A stretch of DNA of 64,000 nt from Tsuneonella rigui (GTDB taxonomy: Bacteria > Pseudomonadota > Alphaproteobacteria > Sphingomonadales > Sphingomonadaceae). Positions 26,497-37,315 of this stretch are shown here, one piece after another; position 1 is the first letter of the stretch, and the number at the start of each line of letters is the position of its first letter. The notes beneath the pieces were generated by a model. The model ran no database searches, was not told the DNA's origin, and worked only from the letters and a program-made list of their open reading frames with translations. The stretch covers positions 248,001-312,000 of the forward strand of contig NZ_RSEL01000005.1 in assembly GCF_003958625.1 (NCBI RefSeq), given 5' to 3'. The translations under genes were made by a program, and so were the position numbers.

Positions 26497-28151
26497 GGCC
26501 GGTTGGGCGCGACCGGTGGCGGTTCGTCCGAAGCGGCGAAATCGCGCGGCTTGCCACCGGGAATGCCCCACCACGCGACGATCAGGCCGAACGCGACCAC
26601 GCCCCAGGTGTACCACAGCCCCGCATAGGCATTCCCGGTCGTCGCCACGATGTACCCGGCGATCAGCGGCAGGAACCCGCCGAGATACCCCGCGCCGATG
26701 TGATAGGGGATCGACATCGAGCTGTAGCGAATCTGCGGCGGGAACATCTCCGCCAGCAGCGCCGCGACCGAGCCGTAGGTAAGCGCCGACAGCAGCCCGA
26801 GGGCCGACAGCAGCGCGATAATCCCGAGAATGTTGCCGAGCGTTGGCGTCTGCTTCGCGAAATCATAGCCCTGTTGTTCGAGCGCACTCTGGAGCGCTGC
26901 TTTGCGCGCGGCATCGTCGGCTTGGGGCAGGTCGATGTGTGTGCCGCCGACGTTTAGCTTGGCCCCGGCGGCTGTGGCTTCACCAACGGTATAGGAAACG
27001 CCGAGGGCCGTCAGGTCCGCGAGCAGCTTGCCGCAATCGGTTGCCTGCTTGCTGGCGAAGGGGTCATAGGTGCACTGCGCGCCGGTGACGACGACCGGGG
27101 TTCGCTCAGCGCTCGCCGCCAGTCCCGGGTTAGCCAGCGCGCCGATGCCCCAGAAGATCGGGAACAGAAGCACGAGCGAGGCTGCCGCGCCGATGATAAT
27201 CGGCAGCTTGCGGCCCACTTTGTCGGACCACCGCCCGACCAGGAGGTAAAAGCACATCGAGATCGCACCCGCGGCGAGCATGATCCATTCGCTGACCGCC
27301 GGATCCATCCGCATCGGCCCCTTGAGGAAGCTCAAGCCGGAGAAGAACGCGGTGTACCAGATCGTCGTCAGCACCCCGGTGATGCCGAACAGCGCGACAA
27401 AGATGCGCTTCTTGTTGCCCGGATAGGTGAAGCTCTCGACGAACGGGTTTCTCACCATCTCGCCCGAGGCCTTCATCGCCTGGAACACCGGGCTCTCCGA
27501 GAGCTTAAGCCGCATCCACAGGCTAATCGCGAGCAGGATCAGGCTGAGCAGGAACGGCACTCGCCAGCCCCAGGCGTTGAATTCCTCCTCCGGAATGAAC
27601 GCGCGGCAGGCGATCACCACGATGATCGACAGCACGAACCCGCCGACCACGCTCGCCTGAATAAACGAGGTGAAGAACCCGCGCTTCTCGGGCGGCGCAT
27701 GCTCGGCGACGTAGACCGCCGCGCCGCCGTATTCACCGCCGAGCGCAAGGCCCTGCAGGATGCGCAGCCCGATCACGATGGCCGGCGCCGCGAGCCCGAT
27801 CGACGCGGCTCCCGGCACGAGGCCGACGCCCGCAGTGGCGATGCCCATCAACGTGACGGTGACAAGGAAGGTGTACTTGCGTCCCAACCGGTCGCCGAGA
27901 AAACCGAACAGGATCGCGCCCAGCGGCCGGAACCCGAAGCCGACCGCGAACCCCGCCCACACCAGCAGCAGCTGCAGCGTCTCGTTATCGGCGGGAAAGA
28001 ATGCCTTGCCGATCAGCGCGGCGAGCGTGCCGTAGATGAAGAAATCGTACCATTCGAAGATCGTGCCGGCTGAGGAGGCGGCGATCACGAGCCGGATGTC
28101 GCTGGCGCTCGGCTCATGAGCCGGCGCGGCGGTGACTGCGGTGGCGCTCAT
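26493..28151 (-). CDS. MFS transporter, metabolite:H+ symporter (MHS) type
   Basis: 552 residues from the ATG at 28151; longer starts lack conserved sequence. Twelve-segment major facilitator with the MHS-family opening IAASSAGTIFEWYDFFIYG and loop motif GDRLGRKYTF between TM2 and TM3, plus ALGGEYGGAAVYVAEHAP. Between the later membrane segments is a soluble insert of about 90 residues with two cysteines (QCTYDPF, ATDCGK), probably periplasmic. Substrate is likely a carboxylate or osmolyte but cannot be told. It is coupled to alr by a four-base overlap. Confidence 0.87.
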   Translation of the reverse strand: MSATAVTAAPAHEPSASDIRLVIAASSAGTIFEWYDFFIYGTLAALIGKAFFPADNETLQLLLVWAGFAVGFGFRPLGAILFGFLGDRLGRKYTFLVTVTLMGIATAGVGLVPGAASIGLAAPAIVIGLRILQGLALGGEYGGAAVYVAEHAPPEKRGFFTSFIQASVVGGFVLSIIVVIACRAFIPEEEFNAWGWRVPFLLSLILLAISLWMRLKLSESPVFQAMKASGEMVRNPFVESFTYPGNKKRIFVALFGITGVLTTIWYTAFFSGLSFLKGPMRMDPAVSEWIMLAAGAISMCFYLLVGRWSDKVGRKLPIIIGAAASLVLLFPIFWGIGALANPGLAASAERTPVVVTGAQCTYDPFASKQATDCGKLLADLTALGVSYTVGEATAAGAKLNVGGTHIDLPQADDAARKAALQSALEQQGYDFAKQTPTLGNILGIIALLSALGLLSALTYGSVAALLAEMFPPQIRYSSMSIPYHIGAGYLGGFLPLIAGYIVATTGNAYAGLWYTWGVVAFGLIVAWWGIPGGKPRDFAASDEPPPVAPNRP

Positions 28152-28186
28152 GACGGCGGCGAGGCTCCCTTCCCTTTCCGCCGCGT

Positions 28187-28639
28187 CTAGCGGGGCGCGG
28201 TTTCCTTGGGAAGCGCGGCCAGCGCGGCATTCCACGCCAGCGGGATGGCGCCGTGCCGGCCGGGATAGGCGCGCGCCGGCTCAAGAACCGCGAAGCCGGG
28301 CCAGTCCGGCAACGCCCCATCGCCTGCAAGCCAAACCATGATCGCGTCGCGCGCTGCTGCGATATCCTGCCGCGTCCGCCCCGCCGCACCCGCAGCGAAC
28401 AACGCGGCGGCGGCTTGGCCGATTGCGCAGGCCGTTACGTGCAGCCCGGGGCAATCGATCCGTCCGTTACGATCCACACTCGACGCAAAGTTCACCCGGC
28501 TGCCGCACGCTACCGAGCGCGCTTCTCCAGTGAACTGCGCTTCCTCGGAAAACGGCCACTCGGCCAGCGACACCGCAAGCGCGAGCAGATCAGGGGTGTA
28601 GAGCGCGGTCCCGCCGCGCCCGTCGGCCACGGTGGTCAT
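28187..28639 (-). CDS. IscU/NifU-like iron-sulfur cluster scaffold protein
   Basis: 150 residues from the ATG at 28639, which overlaps the cvpA stop (ATGA at 28636-28639). The family's three cysteine sites are visible: one in VACGSRVNF, and others in DCPGLHVTACAIGQAAAALF. The C-terminal part (EPARAYPGRHGAIPLAW) matches a subgroup of scaffold-like proteins common in alphaproteobacteria. It probably helps assemble or carry Fe-S clusters. Assignment is by motif. Confidence 0.75.
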   Translation of the reverse strand: MTTVADGRGGTALYTPDLLALAVSLAEWPFSEEAQFTGEARSVACGSRVNFASSVDRNGRIDCPGLHVTACAIGQAAAALFAAGAAGRTRQDIAAARDAIMVWLAGDGALPDWPGFAVLEPARAYPGRHGAIPLAWNAALAALPKETAPR

Positions 28640-29169
28640 TCTCCGCGCAGGTGAATTGATCTGTCCCGCTTCTCGATGCTCGCGTTGCGATCCTCGATCA
28701 TCTGCACCAGCGCGTCGGCACTGGCGTTCACCAGCGGATAGGTCCGCGCCAGCTTGATCCAGTCGGGTCGCCCGGTCACTCCCCAGGCGGCATCGTAACC
28801 CAGCACCAGCAGCGCGAAGGCGCAGGTGACCACGATCGCCCCCTTGATCGCCCCGAACCCGAAGCCGAGCACGCGGTCGATCGGGCCAAGCAGCGACGCG
28901 CGCGACTTTTGGCCCAGGTTGCTGGCGATGACCTTCATCCCCGCATAGGGGATCAGCAGCAGGACAGCGAAGGCCAAGGTGGAGGCGCCGGTGGGATTGC
29001 CGATCTTGGGCTCGAGCCAGTCGTACAGCGGCGTGTGCAGGTTGTGGATCGCGAGAATCGCGACGCCCCACGCGAGCAGCGACAGCACTTCCTGCACGAA
29101 CCCCCGCAGGAAGCCGCCGGCCGCCGCCACCGCGACGACAAGAAGAACAATGATGTCGAAACCCGTCAT
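28636..29169 (-). CDS. cvpA: CvpA family membrane protein
   Basis: 177 residues with four hydrophobic segments in CvpA order: FDIIVLLVVAVAAAGGFLRGF, EVLSLLAWGVAILAIHNL, LAFAVLLLIPYAGMKVI and GAIKGAIVVTCAFALLVLG, plus the conserved DRVLGFGFGAIKG. This inner-membrane protein family is linked to colicin V production and envelope homeostasis. It lies between radA and the Fe-S scaffold gene, on the same strand. Confidence 0.88.
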   Translation of the reverse strand: MTGFDIIVLLVVAVAAAGGFLRGFVQEVLSLLAWGVAILAIHNLHTPLYDWLEPKIGNPTGASTLAFAVLLLIPYAGMKVIASNLGQKSRASLLGPIDRVLGFGFGAIKGAIVVTCAFALLVLGYDAAWGVTGRPDWIKLARTYPLVNASADALVQMIEDRNASIEKRDRSIHLRGE

Positions 29170-29186
29170 ACGATCGAGGCCCCGGT

Positions 29187-30554
29187 CTATGCGTCGGCCA
29201 TTACCCGGTCAACGAGATTGGCCAATCGCCGTAGCCCGCGATAGTTAAGTCCGGATGAACCCGGTTCCGCGTCCGCCGGGCCGTACCCGGTGCCGAAGCC
29301 GAGCTTGGCCGCTTCGCGCAGGCGCAGTCCGGCATGCGACACGGGGCGGATTTCGCCCGCCAGCGACACTTCGCCGAACCAGATCGCATGGGTTCCCAGC
29401 GGCTTGTCCGCCAGCGCAGAGACCAGCGCCGCCGCGACTGCAAGGTCGGCAGCAGGATCGGACAGCCGATAGCCCCCCGCGACGTTGAGATAGACCTCGG
29501 CCGAACTGAAATTCAGTCCGCAGCGCGATTCCAGCACCGCAAGCAGCATCGCCAACCGCCCCGAATCCCATCCGACGACCGCGCGCCGCGGGGTGGCGCC
29601 CGACTGCAGCCGCACGATCAGCGCCTGGATCTCGACCAGCACCGGCCGCGTGCCTTCCAGCGCCGGGAATACCGCGCTGCCCGCCAGCGGCTCCTCGCGG
29701 CCCGAAAGGAACAGCAGCGACGGGTTGGCGACTTCCTCCAGCCCCGCCCCGGCCATCGCGAACACGCCGATCTCGTCGATCGCGCCGAAGCGGTTCTTGA
29801 GCGCGCGGAGGATGCGGTACTGGTGGCTGCGCTCACCTTCGAAGCTCATCACCACGTCGACCATGTGCTCGAGCACGCGCGGACCGGCGATGCTGCCATC
29901 CTTGGTCACATGCCCGACCAGTACCAGCGCGACGCCGTTCTCCTTGGCGTAGCGGATCAACTCGAACGCGCAGCCGCGGACCTGGCTGACCGTGCCGGGA
30001 GCGCCTTCGATGGTGTCGGAGTGCATGGTCTGGATCGAATCGATCACCAGCAGCGCGGGCGGCGCGCCCTGCCCCAGCGTGGTGAGAATATCGCGCACGC
30101 CGGTGGCAGCGGCGAGCTTGATTGGCGCGTCGGCCAGTCCCAGCCGCCCCGCGCGCATGCGGACCTGACCCGCTGCCTCTTCGCCGCTGACATAGACGAC
30201 ACTCGCGCCGCGCTTGGCTACCGCACCGGCCGACTGCAGCAGTAAGGTCGATTTGCCGATGCCGGGGTCGCCCCCCATCAGGATCGCCGAGCCGGGCACC
30301 AGCCCACCGCCGAGCGCGCGGTCGAACTCGGCCAACCCGCTCGGCAGGCGCACCAGCGGCTCCGACGGAGCATCGAGCCGCTCGAACGCGATCGCCCGCC
30401 CCCCAGCAGACAGGTCGTGCTTGAGCGAGAACACGCTCGCAGGCGCATCCTCGACCAGCGTATTCCATTCGGCGCAGTCGGCGCATTGCCCCTGCCAGCG
30501 GTGGCTTAACGAGCCACAGGCCTGGCACACGTAACGGCGTTTGGTCTTGACCAT
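29187..30554 (-). CDS. radA: DNA repair protein RadA
   Basis: 455 residues from the ATG at 30554 (MVKTKRRYVCQACG). The N-terminal zinc finger CQACG...CADC, the RecA-like ATPase with Walker A GGDPGIGKSTLL, the RadA-specific KNRFGAIDEIGVF motif and a C-terminal Lon-protease-like domain are all present. It acts as a branch-migration helicase in recombination. The 18-bp gap to cvpA suggests one operon. Confidence 0.96.
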   Translation of the reverse strand: MVKTKRRYVCQACGSLSHRWQGQCADCAEWNTLVEDAPASVFSLKHDLSAGGRAIAFERLDAPSEPLVRLPSGLAEFDRALGGGLVPGSAILMGGDPGIGKSTLLLQSAGAVAKRGASVVYVSGEEAAGQVRMRAGRLGLADAPIKLAAATGVRDILTTLGQGAPPALLVIDSIQTMHSDTIEGAPGTVSQVRGCAFELIRYAKENGVALVLVGHVTKDGSIAGPRVLEHMVDVVMSFEGERSHQYRILRALKNRFGAIDEIGVFAMAGAGLEEVANPSLLFLSGREEPLAGSAVFPALEGTRPVLVEIQALIVRLQSGATPRRAVVGWDSGRLAMLLAVLESRCGLNFSSAEVYLNVAGGYRLSDPAADLAVAAALVSALADKPLGTHAIWFGEVSLAGEIRPVSHAGLRLREAAKLGFGTGYGPADAEPGSSGLNYRGLRRLANLVDRVMADA

Positions 30555-30625
30555 CGCCGGGGAACTAACTGGAACATTGAGAGAACGCAATTGCCAAGCG
30601 CTGCGGGGCGCGGCAAGCGTGCGGC

Positions 30626-32935
30626 ATGCGCCAGAAGGAACTCCGCATCGCGCTCGTGTGCTACGGCGGGGTCAGCCTGGCGGTGTACATGCACGGGGTG
30701 ACCAAGGAGCTATGGCACCTCGCCCGTGCGAGCCGCGATTTCCACGGCCATAGCGCGTCGAACAGCGGCGTCAGCGGTATCTATCGCGAATTGCTGGAGA
30801 TGATCCAGGCACGCCACGATCTGCGGCTGCGCGTCTTGCCCGATATCGTCACCGGCGCCAGCGCGGGCGGGATCAACGCGGTGTTCCTCGCACAGGCGAT
30901 CCACTCGGGCCACAGCCTCGAGCCGCTGACCGAGATGTGGCTCGACAACGCCGACGTCGACCGCCTGCTCGATCCCGAAGCACGGCCGTGGTCGCGCATG
31001 GCCAAGCTGTGGGCGATGCCGCTGGTCTGGTGGCTGCTGCGCCGTCCCGGCAACGCAGTGAGCGAAAGCGTCGCGCCCGAGACGCGCGCGGAGGTGCGGC
31101 GGAAGGTCTCGCACCTCGTGCGCGGACGGTGGTTCGAGCCGCCGTTCTCGGGCTACGGCTTCGCCTCGCTGATCTACGAGGCGATGGCGGCGATGGGGAG
31201 GACCGAGCCGCAGGCGCCACTGCTGCCGGCGGGACATCCGCTCGACCTGATGGTCACCGCGACCGACTTTCGCGGGTTTCTCTCCTTGCTGCGGCTGCAC
31301 AGCCCGCCGAGCGTCGAGGAGAGCGAGCATCGCATGCCGATCGCGTTCCGCAGCAAGACCCCGCCTCAAGGCGGTGCCAGCCTTGCCGAACCACTCGAGC
31401 TGACCATGGCCGCGCGGGCGACCGCGAGCTTTCCGGGCGCCTTTCCGCCACTGCGATTGGCGGAGATCGATCGGCTCGCCGACCAGCACGGCCGGCCGTG
31501 GCACGGGCGCGACGCCTTCGTCGGGCGGATCATGCCGGTCCACGTGCGGCAGGGAAACGAAGCGCACGTTTCGCTGATCGATGGATCGGTGCTGATCAAC
31601 GCGCCCTTCGGCGCGGCGCGTGCGGCGTTGGCATCCCGGCCTGCCCAGCGCGAGGTCGATCGACGGTTCGTCTACATCGATCCGCGGCCTGACCGGTTCG
31701 GCGCGATCGAGCAATCGGTCGACCAGCCGGTCGGCTTCTTCGGGGCGATCTTCGGTTCGCTGTCGACCATTCCGCGCGAGCAGCCGATCCGCGACAATCT
31801 GGAGGCACTGGAGAAGCAATCGCGCGAGGCAGTACGGCTCGCGCGGATCGTCACCGCGCTGCGGCCCGAGGTCGAGGGCGCGGTGGAAAAGCTGTTCGGC
31901 CTGACGCTGTTCCTCGACAAGCCGACCCCCAAGCGGCTCTCGGCGTGGCGCAACAAGGCGCAGCAGGCAGCCGCCGAACGCGCGGGATACGCTTTCCAGG
32001 CTTATGCGCAGGCCAAGGTCGCCGGGATTGTCGAGACTTTGGCGGAGATCATCCTCGCTGCTGCGCCGGAGCTGCTGCTGCCGGACACCGAGGCGATTGT
32101 CGCCCGGCTGCGGCGCGAGCTCGACGAGCGCGGCCTGTTCTCGCTGTCCGATCCCGGCGGCGGCATGAGCGAGGGCGCAATCGGCTTCCTGCGCGCGCAC
32201 GACCTCGCCTTCCGCATTCGCCGGCTGCGCCTCATCGCGCGGCGGCTGTCGATCGACTGGGAAGCCGACGACAGCACCCCGGCGGAAGCGCTCGATGCGG
32301 CACGCGAGGCGATCTACGGCATCCTCGCGCTCTATTTCGCGCAGGAAGGCGGCGCGAATCTGGGCGACGGCTTTGCGGTGGTCGCGGGCAAGGTGATGGA
32401 GGACCCGGGTGCGGTGCTGAACGCGCTGGCGGCGGAGCGACTGTTGCCCGCGGTCGATGCCGAGGCGGAAAGCAGACTGGCGACCGCACTGGAAGCGATG
32501 CCCAAGGAACTGCGGCGGCGGGTGTTGCTGACCTATCTCGGCTTCCCGTTCTACGATGCGGCGACGCTGCCGCTGCTCCAGAACGAAGGACTGACCGAGT
32601 TCGACGCGGTCAAGGTCGACCGCATCAGTCCGGAGGACGCGCGCTCGATCCGTTCGGGTGGAACCCGCGCGACCTTGCGCGGGACCGAGTTCTACAACTT
32701 CGGCGCCTTCTTCAGCCGGGCCTACCGTGAGAACGATTACCTGTGGGGCCGCCTCCACGGCGCGGAGCGGATGATCGACCTCGTCGCCTCAACCGTCGAA
32801 GGATTCGCCGAGGGCGAGATGGCGGCCTTCAAGCGACGGGCATTCCTGGCGATTTTGGACGAAGAGAAAAACCGCTGCACCGCCGATCCCGGCCTGGTCG
32901 AGGGAATCCGGCGCGAGGTCGAGCGACCCGCTTAA
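30626..32935 (+). CDS. Patatin-like phospholipase family protein (DUF3376)
   Basis: 769 residues. The N-terminal patatin domain has IALVCYGGVSLAVYMHGVTKEL as oxyanion-loop region, the nucleophile motif GASAG (in VTGASAGGINAVFLAQ) and the catalytic Asp in IDGSVLINAPFG. The long C-terminal half is helical and typical of the large patatin-like proteins of actinobacteria and alphaproteobacteria. It may be a cytoplasmic or membrane-associated lipase. It is divergent from radA and ends tail to tail with dnaJ, overlapping by four bases. Confidence 0.85.
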   Translation: MRQKELRIALVCYGGVSLAVYMHGVTKELWHLARASRDFHGHSASNSGVSGIYRELLEMIQARHDLRLRVLPDIVTGASAGGINAVFLAQAIHSGHSLEPLTEMWLDNADVDRLLDPEARPWSRMAKLWAMPLVWWLLRRPGNAVSESVAPETRAEVRRKVSHLVRGRWFEPPFSGYGFASLIYEAMAAMGRTEPQAPLLPAGHPLDLMVTATDFRGFLSLLRLHSPPSVEESEHRMPIAFRSKTPPQGGASLAEPLELTMAARATASFPGAFPPLRLAEIDRLADQHGRPWHGRDAFVGRIMPVHVRQGNEAHVSLIDGSVLINAPFGAARAALASRPAQREVDRRFVYIDPRPDRFGAIEQSVDQPVGFFGAIFGSLSTIPREQPIRDNLEALEKQSREAVRLARIVTALRPEVEGAVEKLFGLTLFLDKPTPKRLSAWRNKAQQAAAERAGYAFQAYAQAKVAGIVETLAEIILAAAPELLLPDTEAIVARLRRELDERGLFSLSDPGGGMSEGAIGFLRAHDLAFRIRRLRLIARRLSIDWEADDSTPAEALDAAREAIYGILALYFAQEGGANLGDGFAVVAGKVMEDPGAVLNALAAERLLPAVDAEAESRLATALEAMPKELRRRVLLTYLGFPFYDAATLPLLQNEGLTEFDAVKVDRISPEDARSIRSGGTRATLRGTEFYNFGAFFSRAYRENDYLWGRLHGAERMIDLVASTVEGFAEGEMAAFKRRAFLAILDEEKNRCTADPGLVEGIRREVERPA

Positions 32936-34050
32936 CCCCCGAACGCGCTCTTCAATTTCTCAAAGAACCCGCGGCTTTCCGGGCATTCGTCGCCGGTCTC
33001 GGTTTCGCGGAACTGCTGGAGAATCTCGCGCTGCGCCTTGGTGAGCTTGGTCGGCGTCTCGACCACGATCTCGACCACCATGTCGCCCCGCCCGCGCCCT
33101 TGCAGCACCGGCATGCCGCCGCCGCGCACGCGGAGTTGCTTGCCCGACTGAATGCCCGCCGGGATGCTGACCTGGTGGCTCTCGCCGCCGAGATCGGGGA
33201 TTTCGATCGTGTCGCCGAGCGCGGCGGTGGTGAAGCTGATCGGCACGCGGGTGATCAGCGTCGTGCCCTCGCGCTGGAACACCGGGTGCGGGCGCACGTG
33301 GACGAAGATGTAGAGATCGCCCGGAGGCGCGCCGCGCGGGCCGGCCTCGCCCTTGCCGGACAGCCGGATGCGGGTGCCGGTATCGACGCCCGGCGGAATC
33401 TCAACCTCGAGTTTCTGGGGACGATCGACCCGCCCTTCCCCGCCACACGAGCGGCACGGGTTCTCGATCACCTGGCCGGCGCCGTGGCAGTTGGGGCACG
33501 GCCGCTCGACCACGAAGAAGCCCTGCTTGGCGCGGACCTTGCCGTGGCCCGAGCACAGGTTGCAGCGCCGCGCTTCAGTCCCGGGCGTCGCGCCGGAGCC
33601 GTGGCAAGTGTCGCACGCCTGGCTGACCTCGATCTCGATCTCACGCGTCTGCCCGTCGTAGGCCTCGTCGAGCGACACCTCCATGTCGTAGCGCAAGTCC
33701 GCCCCGCGCCGCGCCTGCTGCCGGCCGCCGCCGCCGAACGCGCTGCCGAAGATCGTTTCGAAGATATCGCCGATGTCGCCGAAGTCGGCGCCGGGATGAC
33801 CGCCCCCGCCACCGCCGTTCTGGAACGCAGCGTGGCCGTAGCGGTCGTACGCGGCGCGCTTCTGCGGATCCTTGAGGCAGTCATAGGCGACCGAGATCGC
33901 CTTGAACTTGGCCTCGTTGTCCTTGCACCCGCCGTTGCGGTCGGGGTGATACTCCATCGCGAGCTTGCGGTAGGCGCTCTTGATCGTCCGGTCGTCCGCC
34001 GTCCGCTCGACCCCGAGCACCTCGTAGAAATCCATTTCGGTCGACATCAT
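32932..34050 (-). CDS. dnaJ: Chaperone DnaJ
   Basis: 372 residues. The J domain carries HPD (in MEYHPDRNGG), then comes a Gly-rich region (GGGGGGHPGADFG), a four-repeat CxxCxGxG zinc region (CDTCHGSG, CNLCSGHG, CPNCHGAG, CRSCGGEG) and the C-terminal substrate domain. It is the co-chaperone stimulating the DnaK ATPase and lies 73 bp downstream of dnaK, with an intercistronic hairpin. Confidence 0.97.
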   Translation of the reverse strand: MMSTEMDFYEVLGVERTADDRTIKSAYRKLAMEYHPDRNGGCKDNEAKFKAISVAYDCLKDPQKRAAYDRYGHAAFQNGGGGGGHPGADFGDIGDIFETIFGSAFGGGGRQQARRGADLRYDMEVSLDEAYDGQTREIEIEVSQACDTCHGSGATPGTEARRCNLCSGHGKVRAKQGFFVVERPCPNCHGAGQVIENPCRSCGGEGRVDRPQKLEVEIPPGVDTGTRIRLSGKGEAGPRGAPPGDLYIFVHVRPHPVFQREGTTLITRVPISFTTAALGDTIEIPDLGGESHQVSIPAGIQSGKQLRVRGGGMPVLQGRGRGDMVVEIVVETPTKLTKAQREILQQFRETETGDECPESRGFFEKLKSAFGG

Positions 34051-34072
34051 ATGGCCCCGCCCGGATACCTAA

Positions 34073-34103
34073 CCGCCACCGGCGCGCGGTGCACCGGTGG
34101 CGG
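34073..34103 (-). terminator. Intercistronic hairpin between dnaK and dnaJ
   Basis: Perfect 10-bp arms CCGCCACCGG (34073-34082) and CCGGTGGCGG (34094-34103) with an 11-nt loop. There is no U-tract. It may be an attenuator or RNA-stability element that sets the dnaK:dnaJ ratio rather than a full terminator. Confidence 0.5.
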
Positions 34104-34123
34104 CCTCAGTATCCATCACATGA

Positions 34124-36052
<1,929 letters not shown>

Positions 36053-36142
36053 GGTTTCCCTATTCATTCTCTAGCGTTGGACACCGCCTTTTCGGCCTCC
36101 CGCATTCGCGGCAAGGCCATTCGGCAGCTCGAATAATGCGGG

Positions 36143-36172
36143 CGATATAGGAGCGCTTTCGCTTGGCACAAG
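36143..36172 (-). promoter_or_regulatory. Sigma-32-like promoter of dnaK
   Basis: On the minus strand, CTTG (36169-36172) is followed after 18 bases by CTATATCG (36143-36150), resembling the alphaproteobacterial RpoH consensus (CTTG, 17-18 bases, C-rich TATAT). Transcription would begin about 85 bases before the dnaK ATG. No CIRCE palindrome was seen here, so heat induction is probably through sigma-32. Confidence 0.55.
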
Positions 36173-36221
36173 ATATCGGCCGCGCTACCCACATTGCCGT
36201 TATCCGGGGGAGGAAATACCG

Positions 36222-36701
36222 ATGAAAGCCAAGCTGTTCGCCGCTGCAATCCTGGGCGCCACGCTCGCCCTTTCCGCCTGCGGTGAAAGCCCCGAACAAC
36301 CGGCAGCGCAGCAGACCACCGGCATTCCGGGAATGAAGATCTCCAACGCGCGGATGGTGCTGGCGCCGGTGCCCGGCAATCCGGCCGCGATCTACTTCGA
36401 CCTAGCCTATGACGGCGACCAGGCACTCGCCCTCAACCGGGCCGAGGTGAAGGGCGCGAAGAGCGCGATGTTCCACGACTACGGCGAATACGACTTCAAG
36501 GTGCAGATGATGGAGATGCTGCCCGTCCCGCTCAAGAAGGGCGACAAGCTGGAGTTCAAGCCGGGCGGCAAGCACCTGATGGCAATGGACGTGTCACCCG
36601 ATCTCAAGCCCGGCGGCACGACCGAGGCGACGGTCATCGTTTCGGGCGGCGCCCGGCAGACCTTCCCGGTGGAAATCCGTGCTGCCGGGGACGAGCGCTG
36701 A
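36222..36701 (+). CDS. Periplasmic copper chaperone PCu(A)C-like lipoprotein
   Basis: 159 residues. It has a lipoprotein signal with lipobox LSAC (Cys about residue 20), then a cupredoxin-like domain. Candidate Cu(I) ligands follow the family pattern: His in AMFHDYGE, the methionines of VQMMEM and the HLM motif in GGKHLMAMD. PCu(A)C proteins deliver copper to cytochrome oxidase. The gene is divergent from dnaK and is followed directly by the vgr-related gene. Confidence 0.82.
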   Translation: MKAKLFAAAILGATLALSACGESPEQPAAQQTTGIPGMKISNARMVLAPVPGNPAAIYFDLAYDGDQALALNRAEVKGAKSAMFHDYGEYDFKVQMMEMLPVPLKKGDKLEFKPGGKHLMAMDVSPDLKPGGTTEATVIVSGGARQTFPVEIRAAGDER

Positions 36702-37225
36702 GTCAAAAGACCGACGAACTCGGCCTGGAAACCCACTCGGCGCTGGCCTGCCCGGCCGGCGGCGAGCGGCGCCTGACCGAAGGCGAGATCGCGCTGGCTA
36801 AGGCCGTGTTCGGCACCGCGATCGACTACGCCAAGGTCACTATCCGGCGGCGCAAGTTCTTCCCCTTCCAGCCGCGCCAGACCACGATGGCGCCGCGCGG
36901 GCACCTGCACTTCCACCCCGGCGGCACCAGCTATTGCGACGATTTCGCCGCCGCGAGCCGCATCGCGCAGGGCCTTTTCATCCACGAAATGACCCACGTG
37001 TGGCAGACCCAGACCCTCGGCGACTGGTACCTGCTGCTGCACCGCCACCCGTTCTGCCGCTACGATTACAGCCTCAAGCCCGGCTGGAGCCTCGAACGCT
37101 ACGGCATCGAGCAGCAGGCGCAGATCGTGAAGCACGCCTTCTGGCTCCGGAACGGCGTCGCGGTGGCGGGCGTATCGGACGTCGGCGCCTACGACCTGCT
37201 CGTCAGGTTTCCGGGGACGACGTAG
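36698..37225 (+). CDS. vgr-related metallopeptidase-like protein (unusual start)
   Basis: The protein carries a zinc-peptidase-like HExxH in FIHEMTHVWQ and resembles short proteins annotated as vgr-related in sphingomonads. The first ordinary start is GTG at 36806 (139 residues). However, coding-like sequence continues upstream in frame (ELGLETHSAL, RRLTEGEIALAKAVFG) with no ATG, GTG or TTG, back to a CTG at 36698 that overlaps the preceding stop as CTGA. A CTG start gives 175 residues and restores the LTEGEIALA segment I expect for this family. If the CTG is not used, take 36806. No signal peptide. Confidence 0.6.
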   Translation: MSQKTDELGLETHSALACPAGGERRLTEGEIALAKAVFGTAIDYAKVTIRRRKFFPFQPRQTTMAPRGHLHFHPGGTSYCDDFAAASRIAQGLFIHEMTHVWQTQTLGDWYLLLHRHPFCRYDYSLKPGWSLERYGIEQQAQIVKHAFWLRNGVAVAGVSDVGAYDLLVRFPGTT

Positions 37226-37315
37226 CGTCAGGCGCTTGAGCCAACCGGTTTCGCTTGATACTTGTTGGCCATCGATCCGGGCGGCCCAACCCGCGCCCGG
37301 CATACGGTGCAACCC

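Noticed and set aside
30710-32758. 682-codon open frame antisense to the patatin-like gene
   Set aside because: Typical GC-rich antisense shadow (Arg/Ala/Gln-rich, no domain) fully inside a well-supported gene.
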